Notes: generated by a model from the sequence alone, not told the origin. A DNA stretch of 64,000 nucleotides from Gemmatimonadota bacterium (GCA_028287235.1 JAQBQB010000017.1:1-64000); one strand, 5' to 3'. Positions 44,437 to 53,200 are shown, numbered from the stretch's first letter. A program made the numbers and translations.

Positions 44437-44620
44437 CGGGTTCCTCCTCCGCCGGCGGTGAGCGCCGGAACACGAACACCGTCAGCGCGATCCACGCCGT
44501 GAGACCGACGATCGCTTCGGGAACACCAAAGACCGTGTCGAACACGTTGAACGCCATGAATCCCGCGAGGCCGGTGAGCAGCGCGGCGAGAACGCGCAAC
44601 GTTCGGCGAGCCCCGGTCAT
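44429..44620 (-). CDS. 63-aa two-span membrane protein of the cyd operon
   Basis: 63 residues from ATG 44620. Two hydrophobic segments (LRVLAALLTGLAGFMAFNVF and AIVGLTAWIALTVFVF) are followed by an acidic tail (PPAEEEPDA). It overlaps the cydA start by 8 bases and lies 14 bases after the dehydrogenase gene. It may help assemble the oxidase or anchor the dehydrogenase, but no family is recognised. The small size and overlap argue that it is translated with cydA. Confidence 0.7.
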   Translation of the reverse strand: MTGARRTLRVLAALLTGLAGFMAFNVFDTVFGVPEAIVGLTAWIALTVFVFRRSPPAEEEPDA

Positions 44621-44634
44621 CCGTCGGCTCTCCC

Positions 44635-46029
44635 TCAGCGCGAGCGACCGCCGCCTCGATAGCTGACGCGCCAGATCGTGCCGTTGCCGTCTTCGCTCAC
44701 GTACAGCGACCCATCCTGCGCTACGGCCACGCCGACCGGCCGCCCCCACACCGCGGAGTCGGAGACCACGAAGCCTGTCATGAAATCCTCATACTCGCCG
44801 GTGGGCTTGCCGGCCGCGTCGAATATCAAGCGCACCACTTTGTAGCCCGTTGGGTTCGCGCGATTCCACGACCCGTGCATCGTGGCGAAGGCACTTCCCT
44901 TGTAGTCGGCGGGAAAGTTGCCGCCCTGGTAGAAGACGATCTGCAAGGGCGCCGAGTGGGCCTGCATGAAGACGTCGGGAACGGTGATCTTGCCCTTGAG
45001 GTCGGGCCGCTTCCCTGCCTGCCGCGGATCCTGGTGTGCGCCGATGTAGTACCAGGGCCATCCATAGAAGGCGCCGTCGACGACGTGCGTGGCGTAGTCG
45101 AACGGCGTGTTGTTGCCGAGCGAGTCGCGCTCGTTGACGATGCACCATAGCTGTTGGGTGGCCGGCTGGATCGTTAGCCCCGAGCAATTGCGCAGGCCCG
45201 TCGCCACGATCTTCATGTCCTTGCCGTTGGGATCGAACGACAGGACGTTCGCGCGCAGCTCTTCCGTGTCCCAGGCGGAGCCGGCCGGCCTGATCTTCAA
45301 CCACTCGGCCAGGCTGTCGATCGTGCGCGGCTCCGGCGTCATGACCAGGTGCGGAACGGGAAACATGTCCTGCGCGGCGTTCGAGCCGGAGCCGACGGAG
45401 AAGTACACCCGGTTCCCGTCCGGCGAGAAGACGATGTCGCGCGCCCAGTGATGCGCGCTCGGAATTCCCGAGACGAGGCGTTCCGCCGGTCCGGTGGCGA
45501 CGAGATCGCCATTCTTGTAGGGGAAGCGAACCAGTCCGTCGCTGTTGGCGACGTACACCCAGCGGGGGTTCGGCCCCGCGGGATAGAACGCGATGCCGAA
45601 CGGCTGCCGCAGTCCGCTGGCGAACACCGTGTGCCTCTGCGGCGTGGCGGTGCCCGGAGGGATGCGATATACGTTGACGGTATTGGACATGCTGCTGGCG
45701 ATGAACAGGTCGCCGTTCGGTGCGACGCGAATCACTCGGGCGTTTGGCAAATCGGGCGTCACCCGCTCCACCACGAAACCGGCCGGTACCTGTGGCTGTC
45801 CACCTGCGGGAATTCGCACGACCTGCGCGGTGCCGAAGGTGGCGGCGGAGATGCCCGGCAAATCCTGCGGCGTGAGCAGGCGCCTCACTCCGGGCTTGTC
45901 GCTCTGCCAACCGCCAAAGGCCGCCTGGCCCCGTAATGTTTGGCCGAGCGCCCGGTTGCCCGCGACCGCGCAGAGACAACAGGCGGCGATGGCGACGACT
46001 CTACGCGAATACCCGGCTATGGCACGCAT
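44635..46029 (-). CDS. PQQ-type sorbosone dehydrogenase-family protein
   Basis: 464 residues with a signal peptide (MRAIAGYSRRVVAIAACCLC...ALGQ). It is a six-bladed propeller resembling soluble sugar dehydrogenases of the L-sorbosone/aldose family: VIRVAPNGDLFIASS, QPFGIAFYP, HHWARDIVFSPDGNRVYF and GLTIQPATQQLWCIVNERD are typical. The enzyme oxidises a sugar or sugar alcohol in the periplasm and passes electrons on. AAGGAGATGAG lies before the ATG. No pqq biosynthesis gene is in the window, so the cofactor must be made elsewhere or taken up. Confidence 0.88.
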   Translation of the reverse strand: MRAIAGYSRRVVAIAACCLCAVAGNRALGQTLRGQAAFGGWQSDKPGVRRLLTPQDLPGISAATFGTAQVVRIPAGGQPQVPAGFVVERVTPDLPNARVIRVAPNGDLFIASSMSNTVNVYRIPPGTATPQRHTVFASGLRQPFGIAFYPAGPNPRWVYVANSDGLVRFPYKNGDLVATGPAERLVSGIPSAHHWARDIVFSPDGNRVYFSVGSGSNAAQDMFPVPHLVMTPEPRTIDSLAEWLKIRPAGSAWDTEELRANVLSFDPNGKDMKIVATGLRNCSGLTIQPATQQLWCIVNERDSLGNNTPFDYATHVVDGAFYGWPWYYIGAHQDPRQAGKRPDLKGKITVPDVFMQAHSAPLQIVFYQGGNFPADYKGSAFATMHGSWNRANPTGYKVVRLIFDAAGKPTGEYEDFMTGFVVSDSAVWGRPVGVAVAQDGSLYVSEDGNGTIWRVSYRGGGRSR

Positions 46030-46285
46030 GACTCATCTCCTTGGCGAGGTCCTTCTCGCGCAGGAGTCTACGTGCGCCGGGCGCGCTGCAACGTTCCCCG
46101 ACCGAGCACTTCTTTCGTACCACTTTCGAGGAAAGCGCTGCCGGCGATCGGCCTTCGTCCGTGCGCGTCACTGCTCGATGCAGTTCGAGCCCCGGGACGA
46201 CGGCGATCTGGTGCTCGTGGCACGAAGTTCGAACTGACGTTCGAGCTGATGGAGTCGCGGCGAACTTGGAGCCGAGGTGACGCGC

Positions 46286-46675
46286 ATGACGCTCGAGCGG
46301 ACGGCGGTGCTGCTCGTGGATGACGACGAAGACACTCGCGTGATCTACTCGACGCTCTTCAAGCACGCCGGCATCGACGTCATCACGGCGCGCGATGGCG
46401 CCGAAGGGCTGCGCCTCGCGACGGAGAGCCGGCCGCGAGTGATCCTCATGGACATCGGCCTGCCGATCTTGGACGGCGTCGAAGCCGTGAAGCGAATTCG
46501 CGCCACGCCGGCCTCGCCGCAAGTCACGATCATCGCGCTCACCGGCCTGTTCATCACGAATCGACAACAGGAATTGCTGGAATCCGGCTTCGACGACGTG
46601 ATACTCAAACCCGCATCGCCGCACGCGGTGCTCGACGTCGTGCAATCGATCCTGCGCAACTCCGGTTCGACGTAG
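46286..46675 (+). CDS. stand-alone response regulator receiver (CheY-like)
   Basis: 129 residues from ATG 46286; a GTG at 46277 would add three. Receiver residues are all present: the acidic pair in LLVDDDED, phospho-acceptor Asp56 in VILMDIGLP, Thr in IIALTG and Lys in VILKPASP. There is no output domain. Its kinase is unknown; the nearest kinase gene in the window is at 54862, too far to assume a link. It is divergent from the sorbosone dehydrogenase gene across a 256-bp gap in which no further gene is seen. Confidence 0.92.
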   Translation: MTLERTAVLLVDDDEDTRVIYSTLFKHAGIDVITARDGAEGLRLATESRPRVILMDIGLPILDGVEAVKRIRATPASPQVTIIALTGLFITNRQQELLESGFDDVILKPASPHAVLDVVQSILRNSGST

Positions 46676-46681
46676 CCGCGG

Positions 46682-47824
46682 CTAGGACTTCGTCAACGTC
46701 ACTCCGGCCACCGTCTGGGTGGCGAATATCTGCGTCGCCGTGCGCGGAGGCGTGTACGTCAGCGTTCCCGTCATCGTCGTCGCGCTCGTCACGGTGCCGG
46801 TGAACGACAGGCTTCCGACGAATGTGCCGCCATGTCCATCCGGATTGCTCCCCAGCGACGCCGTGAACGTCACGCTGGGATTTGTGAACGATCCGGACGT
46901 GATGACGAACGCATCTCCGGTGTAGCTCGGGATGCTCACGGTGATCGCCCCGGAGCCGCTGATCGCCGTGCCCGTCACGAGCAGCGCCTCCTGCATCGCC
47001 GCCGGCTGGGAGCCCGAGGCTCCCCACCGTCCCGCGACGGTGAGCGCCGTGGACCCTCCGCCGCTCGTACCAGTTGCACCGGTTGCACCCGTTGGACCCG
47101 TCGCGCCGCCGCATTCGCTGGTGTTTCCCTGGAACGTTCCGCTCCCGCCGCCACTCTGCGCGAACGTGCCCGCCAGTGACGAGCCGTCGGCCGATCGCGT
47201 GCCGGTCGCCGTCGCGCCGTCGCTCGACGTAAAGGTCAGCGTGGTGGCGGATGCGGTGCCCGTCAACGTCACGCTGCTTTTGCTCGGCGCGTTGATCGAG
47301 TGCGCCACCCCGCTCATCGTCCCCGCCGCGGTCGTCACGATATTGAACCATCCTACGTCGTTGCCGGGAGCGGAATAGGTGCCGCAGTAGACCATGGGCG
47401 CCGTGCCGCTCGATGTCGGCGCGGCGGCGAACGCGCCGGTGCCGTGCGTGCCGGTGAACGTTCCCGAGAGCACACTTCCCTGCGCCGTTCCCGCGAGCGT
47501 GAACGCGCCGCCCGACACGCTGAGCGCACCCGTCGCCGCGTCGTACGTGCCGCTCAACGTGACGGTGCTTCCGTCGACGGTGCTCAGCGTGCCCGTCGCT
47601 GTTGTCGGCGCCATCGACGTGCTCGCGCCGGCCAGCGACGACAGATTGCTCGACGACGACGCAAGTCTGAGCGTGAAGCTCCCGCTCTGGGCCGCGTCGA
47701 CGAACGTTCCCGCGTAGACGGTGGTTGTCGTTGGCGTCGGAGCGGTCGCATCGCTCCCGCAGGCGAGGAGCAGCGGCACCACGGCGGGCGCGAACGTTCG
47801 AAGGGCGCGGCAGCGGACGAGCAT
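46682..47824 (-). CDS. Thr/Ser/Gly-rich lipoprotein with collagen-like segment
   Basis: 380 residues from ATG 47824 with CTGGAG before it. The lipobox is PLLLACG. The rest is beta-rich, Ser/Thr/Gly-rich repeats (VYAGTFVDAAQSGSFTL; SGTFTGTHGTGAF; GTFQGNTSECGG), with a short collagen-like GPTGATGATGTSGGG stretch near the middle. It is probably exposed on the outer surface. The rest looks like a series of repeated small sheet domains. No enzymatic motif is visible. Confidence 0.8.
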   Translation of the reverse strand: MLVRCRALRTFAPAVVPLLLACGSDATAPTPTTTTVYAGTFVDAAQSGSFTLRLASSSSNLSSLAGASTSMAPTTATGTLSTVDGSTVTLSGTYDAATGALSVSGGAFTLAGTAQGSVLSGTFTGTHGTGAFAAAPTSSGTAPMVYCGTYSAPGNDVGWFNIVTTAAGTMSGVAHSINAPSKSSVTLTGTASATTLTFTSSDGATATGTRSADGSSLAGTFAQSGGGSGTFQGNTSECGGATGPTGATGATGTSGGGSTALTVAGRWGASGSQPAAMQEALLVTGTAISGSGAITVSIPSYTGDAFVITSGSFTNPSVTFTASLGSNPDGHGGTFVGSLSFTGTVTSATTMTGTLTYTPPRTATQIFATQTVAGVTLTKS

Positions 47825-47892
47825 CCAGTCTCCAGGGGCTCGGGACAACAGAATATATCGCGGCCGGTCCGCCGCTGTCTCTGACGAGTTTC

Positions 47893-48444
47893 TTAGCGGT
47901 CGCGTGACGCGGCCTCTCGGTTCCGGCGCCACTCGTCGCGGGTCTGGCCCCAGACGTCGATCATCTCCTGGTCGAGCGGCGGCGGCATCTTCGCCTGCCG
48001 CTGAATCGCCGACCCAAGTCGCCGCGCGAGCGCCTGCGACCGAAGGTTCTCCGGATTGATGCAGTGGACGACCTCCGGCCAGCCAAGTGTATCGAACGCG
48101 TAGTCCATCGTCGCGACGGCGGCTTCGAGCGCGTAGCCGTTTCCCCACGCGTCGCGGTGGAGGGCCCAGCCCACTTCGGGTCCGGGCCACGCATACGGCT
48201 GCCACGGCCCAACGCGGCCGATCCATGTGTTCCGCGCCTTCTCGATCACGGAGAACATCGAGATGCCGGTGAGCGCCCACGCGCCGCGCACCTGCGCGAC
48301 CACGCGCCACGCGACCGGTTTCGGCAGCACGCCGCCGATGAAGCGCGCGGCGTCGGCGTCGGCCATCATCTCCGCCCACCGCTCGAAATCCTCGATGAGC
48401 GGCGGACGTAGAAGGAGTCGTTCGGTTTCGATGACCGGCGCCAT
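47893..48444 (-). CDS. GNAT-family N-acetyltransferase (RimJ/RimL type)
   Basis: 183 residues. The fold starts IETERLLLRPPLIEDFERW, and the acetyl-CoA region appears as EVGWALHRDAWGNGYALEAA followed by HCINPENLRSQALARRLG. Members acetylate ribosomal protein N-termini or small molecules. The substrate is unknown. It is 10 bases after the YCII gene and coupled to it. Confidence 0.9.
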   Translation of the reverse strand: MAPVIETERLLLRPPLIEDFERWAEMMADADAARFIGGVLPKPVAWRVVAQVRGAWALTGISMFSVIEKARNTWIGRVGPWQPYAWPGPEVGWALHRDAWGNGYALEAAVATMDYAFDTLGWPEVVHCINPENLRSQALARRLGSAIQRQAKMPPPLDQEMIDVWGQTRDEWRRNREAASRDR

Positions 48445-48454
48445 GTCGTACCGC

Positions 48455-48817
48455 TCAGCCGCCGTCTTCCAGGGGACGGAGCTCGGATTCGCCCCTGAAC
48501 TCCGGCCAGTGAATCCGATGGAGCTCCATGAACTTCGTCGCGAGATCGACGGCTTCTTCGTGCGACTTGACCTCGCACAACGCGTAGCCGCCCACGACCT
48601 CCTTGGCCTCGGGGAACGGGCCGTCGGTCACCTTGAGCTTCCCGCCGGCAATCCGGACGCGAGTGCCCTTCGCGAGCGGCTTCAACCCTGCCCCGTCGAC
48701 GAACACCCCTTTCTTCGTGTACTCTTCGACGAACGCCCCCATTGGGCCGAAGAGCGCCGGAGGGACCTGGCTGATGTCGTAGTCTTCAGGGTGCTTGATG
48801 AACATCATGTACCGCAT
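48455..48817 (-). CDS. YCII-family protein
   Basis: 120 residues with AAGGAG before the ATG. It starts MRYMMFIKHPEDYD and has the YCII hallmarks VDGAGLKP, VTDGPFPEAKEVVGGYALCEV, and ELHRIHWPEF. The family is a small ferredoxin-like fold often fused to or next to sigma factors of the ECF type; none is near here. Its biochemical role is unknown. Confidence 0.93.
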   Translation of the reverse strand: MRYMMFIKHPEDYDISQVPPALFGPMGAFVEEYTKKGVFVDGAGLKPLAKGTRVRIAGGKLKVTDGPFPEAKEVVGGYALCEVKSHEEAVDLATKFMELHRIHWPEFRGESELRPLEDGG

Positions 48818-48898
48818 GGTGGTGTCTCCTTGATCGTTGACTGACTCCGGCGCAGCCGATGCATCCGCTTGCCGGTGAGCTGCCCGTCTTGGGCTGCT

Positions 48899-49084
48899 CT
48901 ACCTTCGCGTCGAACGACGCGCGCCAAAATCGACATTTGGCATCGGCGGCTTCGGCGCGCTCGGCGGCATGGGCGGCACGGGTGGGGGCGGTGGACCGCG
49001 ACGGGGATCGCCGTCCGGTTGCTGCGGACCCGGCGGAATGGGCGGTGGTTCGGGCGTCGGAGGTTTCAGCGGAGGAATCGTCAT
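48899..49084 (-). CDS. 61-aa proline-rich peptide, possible
   Basis: 61 residues from ATG 49084, dominated by Pro (PPLKPPTPEPPPIPPGP; PPPPPVPPMPP) with a basic end (RRSTRR). GGAGAGG sits directly upstream of the ATG, which is the main argument for a real gene. A Gly-rich frame on the other strand (48969-49211) is an equal-length alternative with no such site. Proline-rich peptides of this kind can be disordered linkers; no function is assigned. Confidence 0.45.
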   Translation of the reverse strand: MTIPPLKPPTPEPPPIPPGPQQPDGDPRRGPPPPPVPPMPPSAPKPPMPNVDFGARRSTRR

Positions 49085-49148
49085 GCGCCTCTCCGGACTG
49101 TGTGTGCTGGACGCGCGACGCACCGTCGCCGTGCCCGCGATTGCGCTT

Positions 49149-49376
49149 CTACTCGCGAGATCGCCTGGGCGTGTGCCGAAGGCTGACCTCGTAGAGCTCA
49201 GCATCGGATAATTTCATCCAGTCGGATGGATAGGTCCAGACGCGACGCATGACACCTTCGCCGGCATAGTAGAGCGACTTGCCGGCGCCGGGGTTGTCAG
49301 GGGGCGCGTCGAGCTCGCGAACGACCCAGCGCCGGTTTTCGTCGTCGTAGAGCTCCCGACTCTCGCTCTCGCTCAC
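49149..49376 (-). CDS. small hypothetical protein, paralogue of the 29638-29958 product
   Basis: 75 residues from GTG 49376, with GGAG about ten bases upstream. The pattern RELYDDENRRWVVRELD, SLYYAGEGVMRRVWTYPSDW, KLSDAELYEV matches the larger protein at 29638. It appears to be a small, compact domain seen twice in this window. No function is known. Confidence 0.7.
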   Translation of the reverse strand: MSESESRELYDDENRRWVVRELDAPPDNPGAGKSLYYAGEGVMRRVWTYPSDWMKLSDAELYEVSLRHTPRRSRE

Positions 49377-49406
49377 GGGACACGCTCCATTTCTCTGGTC
49401 ATCGAC

Positions 49407-49784
49407 CTACGAGCTCACCACATTCGCCTCGTGGCACCACTGCTGGAGCGCGGAAACGATCGACGCATGCAGCTCGAACGGCGCCGCCGCGTCCTTGGCA
49501 GCCGCGACGATCAGCCGGGCCGCTCCGTCGGGCCCCTGGCCGAGGTCGAAGAGAGCCCGCGCATAGCCCTGGGCACACAGGTGGAGCTCCCGAAATACGG
49601 CGTCCGAGGCGTGCAGCTCATGCGGGCTCACCTCCATGCTCAGCGACGAATAGATCGCGTGCGACATGCATTTGCGCACCGACTCGAACACGGATTCCCG
49701 GGTTGTTCGCTCCCACTCCCCGGCATCCCCGACGGGATACCAGCGTCGATCAACGAGCAGTCGTTCGGCGTGCGGTTCGACCAT
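49407..49784 (-). CDS. hypothetical protein, unknown
   Basis: 125 residues from ATG 49784, chosen for AGGAG about eight bases before it; the longer frame from 49877 has none. It is a mixed soluble sequence (HAERLLVDRRWYPVGDAGEW; HELHASDAVFRELHLCAQGY) without a signal peptide, membrane span or known motif. Helical content is probably high. It lies 31 bases upstream of the GTG-started small gene. Confidence 0.65.
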   Translation of the reverse strand: MVEPHAERLLVDRRWYPVGDAGEWERTTRESVFESVRKCMSHAIYSSLSMEVSPHELHASDAVFRELHLCAQGYARALFDLGQGPDGAARLIVAAAKDAAAPFELHASIVSALQQWCHEANVVSS

Positions 49785-49964
49785 CGAGTACTCCTGGGGG
49801 TGCACGCGGCGCGCACGAACGCGCGGGCCGAACGAAAGGCCGGGCAGGGCTCTAGAGAACTCTAGAGAGTGTCTCATGAAAGAATGAGTGCAAGCATCCG
49901 CAATTGCTAGTGCTGCGCGGCCCGCGAACGACCGCGTCTCCGTTGCGACGGCGCACGGGCCAGC

Positions 49965-51860
49965 TCATTGCGCCCACCGGGGATCGCGTTCGAGAACGGC
50001 CGCCATGTCGGCCGCGGGCATCGGCCTCCCGATGAAGTATCCCTGGCCAAGGTCGTAGCCGAGCGCGCGAAGCACCGTCAATTGCGCGTCGGACTCGATG
50101 CCCTCGGCAATCGCCCGCACGCCGATGTCGCGAGCGAGCTCGCGAACCGTGCGGACGATCGGCGCCTCGAGCTGCCGGCTCGAGATGCCTTCGATGAAGT
50201 CGCGATCGAGCTTCACTCCGTCGAGCGGTAGACCGCTCAAGTAGCGCAGCGACGAGTAGCCGGATCCAAAATCGTCGAGGTAGACCGAGAACCCGGAGCG
50301 ACGCAACTCTGAAAGTTTCGCGCGTGCCGCTTCCGGATCGCCGATCAGCACGGATTCGGTGATCTCGAGGCGCAGCGACCGCGGATCGAGCCCGGCGGCT
50401 GCAACGATCCCTCCAATTCTGGCCACGAAATCCGCGAGCCCAAGGTGCCGCGCCGAGACGTTGACGGTGAGCGCGAGCGGAACCTCGCGCGGAAAGCGCT
50501 GCTGCCACTCGCGCATCTGCGGGCAGGCGTTCGCGATCACCCACCAGCCCAGCGGCAGAATCACCTCGGTCTCCTCCGCGAGCGGGATGAACTCGGCCCC
50601 ACTGAGCCGTCCACGCTGCGGATGATTCCACCGGACGAGCGCCTCGATCTCCGTGATGCGGCCGGTTTTCAGGCAGATGAGCGGCTGATAGAAGACCTCG
50701 AACTCCTGCCGTTCCACCGCGCGGCGCAGCTCGGTCTCGCGATCGAGCCGCCGCCGCACGCGCTCCTGCATCGCGGGTTGGAAGATCTGGAATTCGCCCA
50801 TGCCGATTTCCTGGGCCCGCGCTCTCGCGACGCCCGCCAACGCAATCAGACGGTCGGGCGAGTCGAGTCCTCCCGAGCTGAGCATGACACCGATGCTCGC
50901 CGAGACGCTGACCTCCGTGTCGCCGGCAATCAGCGGGGTCGAAAGCGCATCCTGAACGCGAAGCGCCACACGACCGGCGGCCGTGTCGTCGTCCACGTGC
51001 TCGAGCAGGATGAGAAAGCCCTCCGACGTCGACCGCGCCAGCAGGTCCTCGGCCCGCACGAGAGGCTTGAGCCGCTCGGCGATTGCCCGGACCAACTCGT
51101 CGCCGACGTCGCGGCCGAGACCGTGGTAGATCGCCTCGAGCTGATCGATGTCGAGAAACAGCACCGCGAAGTGAAAGTCCGTGTGTCGAGACGCGCGGCG
51201 GACGGCCTGCTCGAGCCGTTCCACGAACAGCTCTCGGTGCGGAAGGCCGGTCACCGCATCGTACAGGCGCCGAGCCTGCCACTGGCCCATGTCGCGGCAC
51301 ACTGCCGCGAGCTCGCCACGGACCTGAAGCTCGCGGGCGAGCACCCCCGCCACCGTACGCAGCCCGGCCAGTTCTTCGTGCGACCATTCGTGAACGCCAT
51401 CCAATTCCACCGCCAGCACCAGGCCGCCAGCCTCCTCGTCCGCGCGCGCCGTTGCGTCGTCGCGGCTCGAGTCAGCGACGGGAAGCACAACATATGCGCC
51501 GCGCCGCGGTTCGTTCGATAGCGGCGCTTCGTCTTCCGATGTGGTCGGCTCACCGGCAAAAACGATCTCCTCCCTCCGCCGATGCGCCTGAAATACGCGG
51601 ATTCGCGGAGCGCCCGCCGATTTCCGAGACTCGTCCGTCGGCAGAGTGGGCGCACCGGCCGTTCGAACCACTAGCCCGACGAGTGTCGCGAAGTCCTCGA
51701 GTGTCTTGGCCGGAACCACGATCGACGCGGAGTGGTCGGGAATCGTGAAATGTTCCGAGGGCCGTAGGCCGGCTAGGCGCGCGCTCTCGTTCGTCGGGGC
51801 GCTGGGTCCATCGGAGTGCGTGAGAGGGTCGGCTTGCTCGTCGGTCACAGTTATCGGCAT
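49965..51860 (-). CDS. c-di-GMP phosphodiesterase: GAF-like, degenerate GGDEF, EAL
   Basis: 631 residues. The N-terminal 200 residues form an undefined sensory region, perhaps GAF-like. The GGDEF domain (about 205-370) has the active-site motif changed to TSEGF, so cyclase activity is unlikely. The EAL domain (about 380-620) keeps EALVRWNHP, NVSARHL, LRLEITESVL, YLDDFGSGYSSL, KLDRDFI and AEGIES, so it should cleave c-di-GMP. The degenerate GGDEF may bind GTP as an activator. Protein is cytosolic. It is read from a poor ribosome site at ATG 51860. Confidence 0.93.
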   Translation of the reverse strand: MPITVTDEQADPLTHSDGPSAPTNESARLAGLRPSEHFTIPDHSASIVVPAKTLEDFATLVGLVVRTAGAPTLPTDESRKSAGAPRIRVFQAHRRREEIVFAGEPTTSEDEAPLSNEPRRGAYVVLPVADSSRDDATARADEEAGGLVLAVELDGVHEWSHEELAGLRTVAGVLARELQVRGELAAVCRDMGQWQARRLYDAVTGLPHRELFVERLEQAVRRASRHTDFHFAVLFLDIDQLEAIYHGLGRDVGDELVRAIAERLKPLVRAEDLLARSTSEGFLILLEHVDDDTAAGRVALRVQDALSTPLIAGDTEVSVSASIGVMLSSGGLDSPDRLIALAGVARARAQEIGMGEFQIFQPAMQERVRRRLDRETELRRAVERQEFEVFYQPLICLKTGRITEIEALVRWNHPQRGRLSGAEFIPLAEETEVILPLGWWVIANACPQMREWQQRFPREVPLALTVNVSARHLGLADFVARIGGIVAAAGLDPRSLRLEITESVLIGDPEAARAKLSELRRSGFSVYLDDFGSGYSSLRYLSGLPLDGVKLDRDFIEGISSRQLEAPIVRTVRELARDIGVRAIAEGIESDAQLTVLRALGYDLGQGYFIGRPMPAADMAAVLERDPRWAQ

Positions 51861-52403
51861 CGATAAGAGAGTCGGAAGTTCAATTCGGAAACGGCGCGAC
51901 CCGGCTAGCGTTCAGCCGTGGGCGCGAGTGTTCGAAAACGGTTTTGGGTGGCGGGGTGTGCGGCTCGCGTCACGCGGAGCCCGCGATCGATGCGGGCCGG
52001 CCATGCGTGGGTGACCGCGACGGCGACGGTAAATTCGTCGGCTTCGTCGAGTCGGCGTCGGCTCGCGAGGGAGGTCATGTTGCGGTTCGTTCCTGCGAGT
52101 TGCGGGCCAGGGGTGGACGGTTCGTTCAGATCGCTGCGTTGACGGCGCCGCCCGCCCGTCGTACCCGGACGCTCACGTCTGCTTACATATCGTATGGGGC
52201 GCTACAGGTCCGAAGCTACACGCACTGGCCCGCAGCCGTTGTGACGCTGATCACAGTCGGGCCCGGTTAATGAAAGAATTGGTATCGCGGTCAGCTGTCG
52301 TGGAGGCCCGTGCCGGTTCGTCATCGAGGGGGGCATACCGATTGCGGCGCGGCATATCTAGTTTCGTGGCAGCCCGATAGCCCTCTTCCAATGCCGCCGA
52401 CGC
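51861..52403. other. divergent intergenic region without a gene
   Basis: About 540 bp. Short open frames on both strands have no ribosome site and no recognisable sequence. It must contain the promoters for the EAL gene (minus) and the HTH gene (plus). AT-rich spots lie near 52184 (TTACATATCG) and 52264 (GTTAATGAAAG). Confidence 0.5.
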
Positions 52404-52766
52404 ATGGTTGAATTCGATCGATTCGAGGTTGCGGCTCGCATCCGCGGGCTCGTGGCCGGACAAGATGCCGGGGTAGTGGGACTGACGGCCAATCGCCTCG
52501 GTGTGAGCGAGCTGGCGCTTCGCATGTCGATCGACGAGCGCGACCCACATCCAGCGTTTGAAGTGCTCGAGGTAATCGTGCAGCACTATGGCGTGGACCC
52601 GACGTGGCTCATCACCGGAGTCTATGACGCGGAGAAGCACCGCACCGCGCTCGAGGACGATGCGGCGATCGCGCGAGTGCTCTCTGGGTTGCCTCACAAA
52701 GGGCGCCCCACTCCGTCGTCCGTGCAGCGTCCTGCCGCGCCGTTGGACAAAGAACGCACGGAGTGA
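52404..52766 (+). CDS. XRE-like helix-turn-helix protein
   Basis: 120 residues. The core resembles a lambda-repressor-like HTH: TANRLGVSELALRMSI then DPHPAFEVLEVIVQHYGVDPTWLITG. The C-terminus is short and polar (about 30 residues). It lies 131 bp upstream of kaiB, on the same strand. It could control the kai genes, but the sequence alone does not show that. There is no sign of a phage around it. Confidence 0.72.
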   Translation: MVEFDRFEVAARIRGLVAGQDAGVVGLTANRLGVSELALRMSIDERDPHPAFEVLEVIVQHYGVDPTWLITGVYDAEKHRTALEDDAAIARVLSGLPHKGRPTPSSVQRPAAPLDKERTE

Positions 52767-52802
52767 TGACTGAGTCCGGATTTTCCCGCCGCCGCGCCCG
52801 AC

Positions 52803-52830
52803 TTGCCCGGAATGCGCACCCTCGCATTAT
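52803..52830 (+). promoter_or_regulatory. candidate kaiBC promoter
   Basis: TTGCCC (52803-52808) and CATTAT (52825-52830), 16 bp apart, match the sigma70 consensus at four of six positions each. It lies in the HTH-kaiB gap and would give a leader of about 60 bases. Confidence 0.35.
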
Positions 52831-52897
52831 TGCATGACCGCCCGCGGCGCTGCGTGCCAGCAGATGCGCGACGCGGCGAGCGCCACGAGGAGGAACC

Positions 52898-53200
52898 CTG
52901 TCGAACTTCGTTCTGAAATTGTTCGTGGCCGGCTCGAGCCCCCGCGCCACGGCCGCCGTCGAGAACCTTCGACGTATCTGTGAGCAAGAGCTGCACGGTC
53001 AGTACGAGCTCGAGGTCATCGACGTCATGCTCCATCCCGAGCTGGCCGAGCAGGAAAAGGTTCTTGCGACGCCCACCCTCATCAAGCAGTTGCCGCCGCC
53101 CCTTCGCCGTGTCATCGGCGATCTATCCGACTCGGAGCAAGTGCTCTTGGGGCTCGAGCTGCGGCAGGTCATCCAGCCACCCCTCCCAACGGAGAACTGA
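52898..53200 (+). CDS. kaiB: KaiB-family circadian clock protein
   Basis: 100 residues if read from CTG 52898, which has AGGAGG four bases upstream. Only that start keeps the first beta strand (SNFVLKLFVAG); the next possible start, TTG 52919, would remove it and is 25 bases from the ribosome site. The rest matches KaiB closely: IDVMLHPELAEQEKVLATPT, LIKQLPPPLRRVIGDLS and VLLGLEL. The C-terminal Gly is present where the fold-switch region of KaiB has it. In cyanobacteria KaiB binds KaiC at night by switching fold. The gene is three bases before kaiC. Confidence 0.9.
   Translation: MSNFVLKLFVAGSSPRATAAVENLRRICEQELHGQYELEVIDVMLHPELAEQEKVLATPTLIKQLPPPLRRVIGDLSDSEQVLLGLELRQVIQPPLPTEN

Noticed and set aside
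52404-52766. Phage repressor marking a prophage
   Set aside because: The HTH resembles phage repressors, but no integrase, structural or lysis gene lies nearby, and the next genes are kaiB and kaiC.
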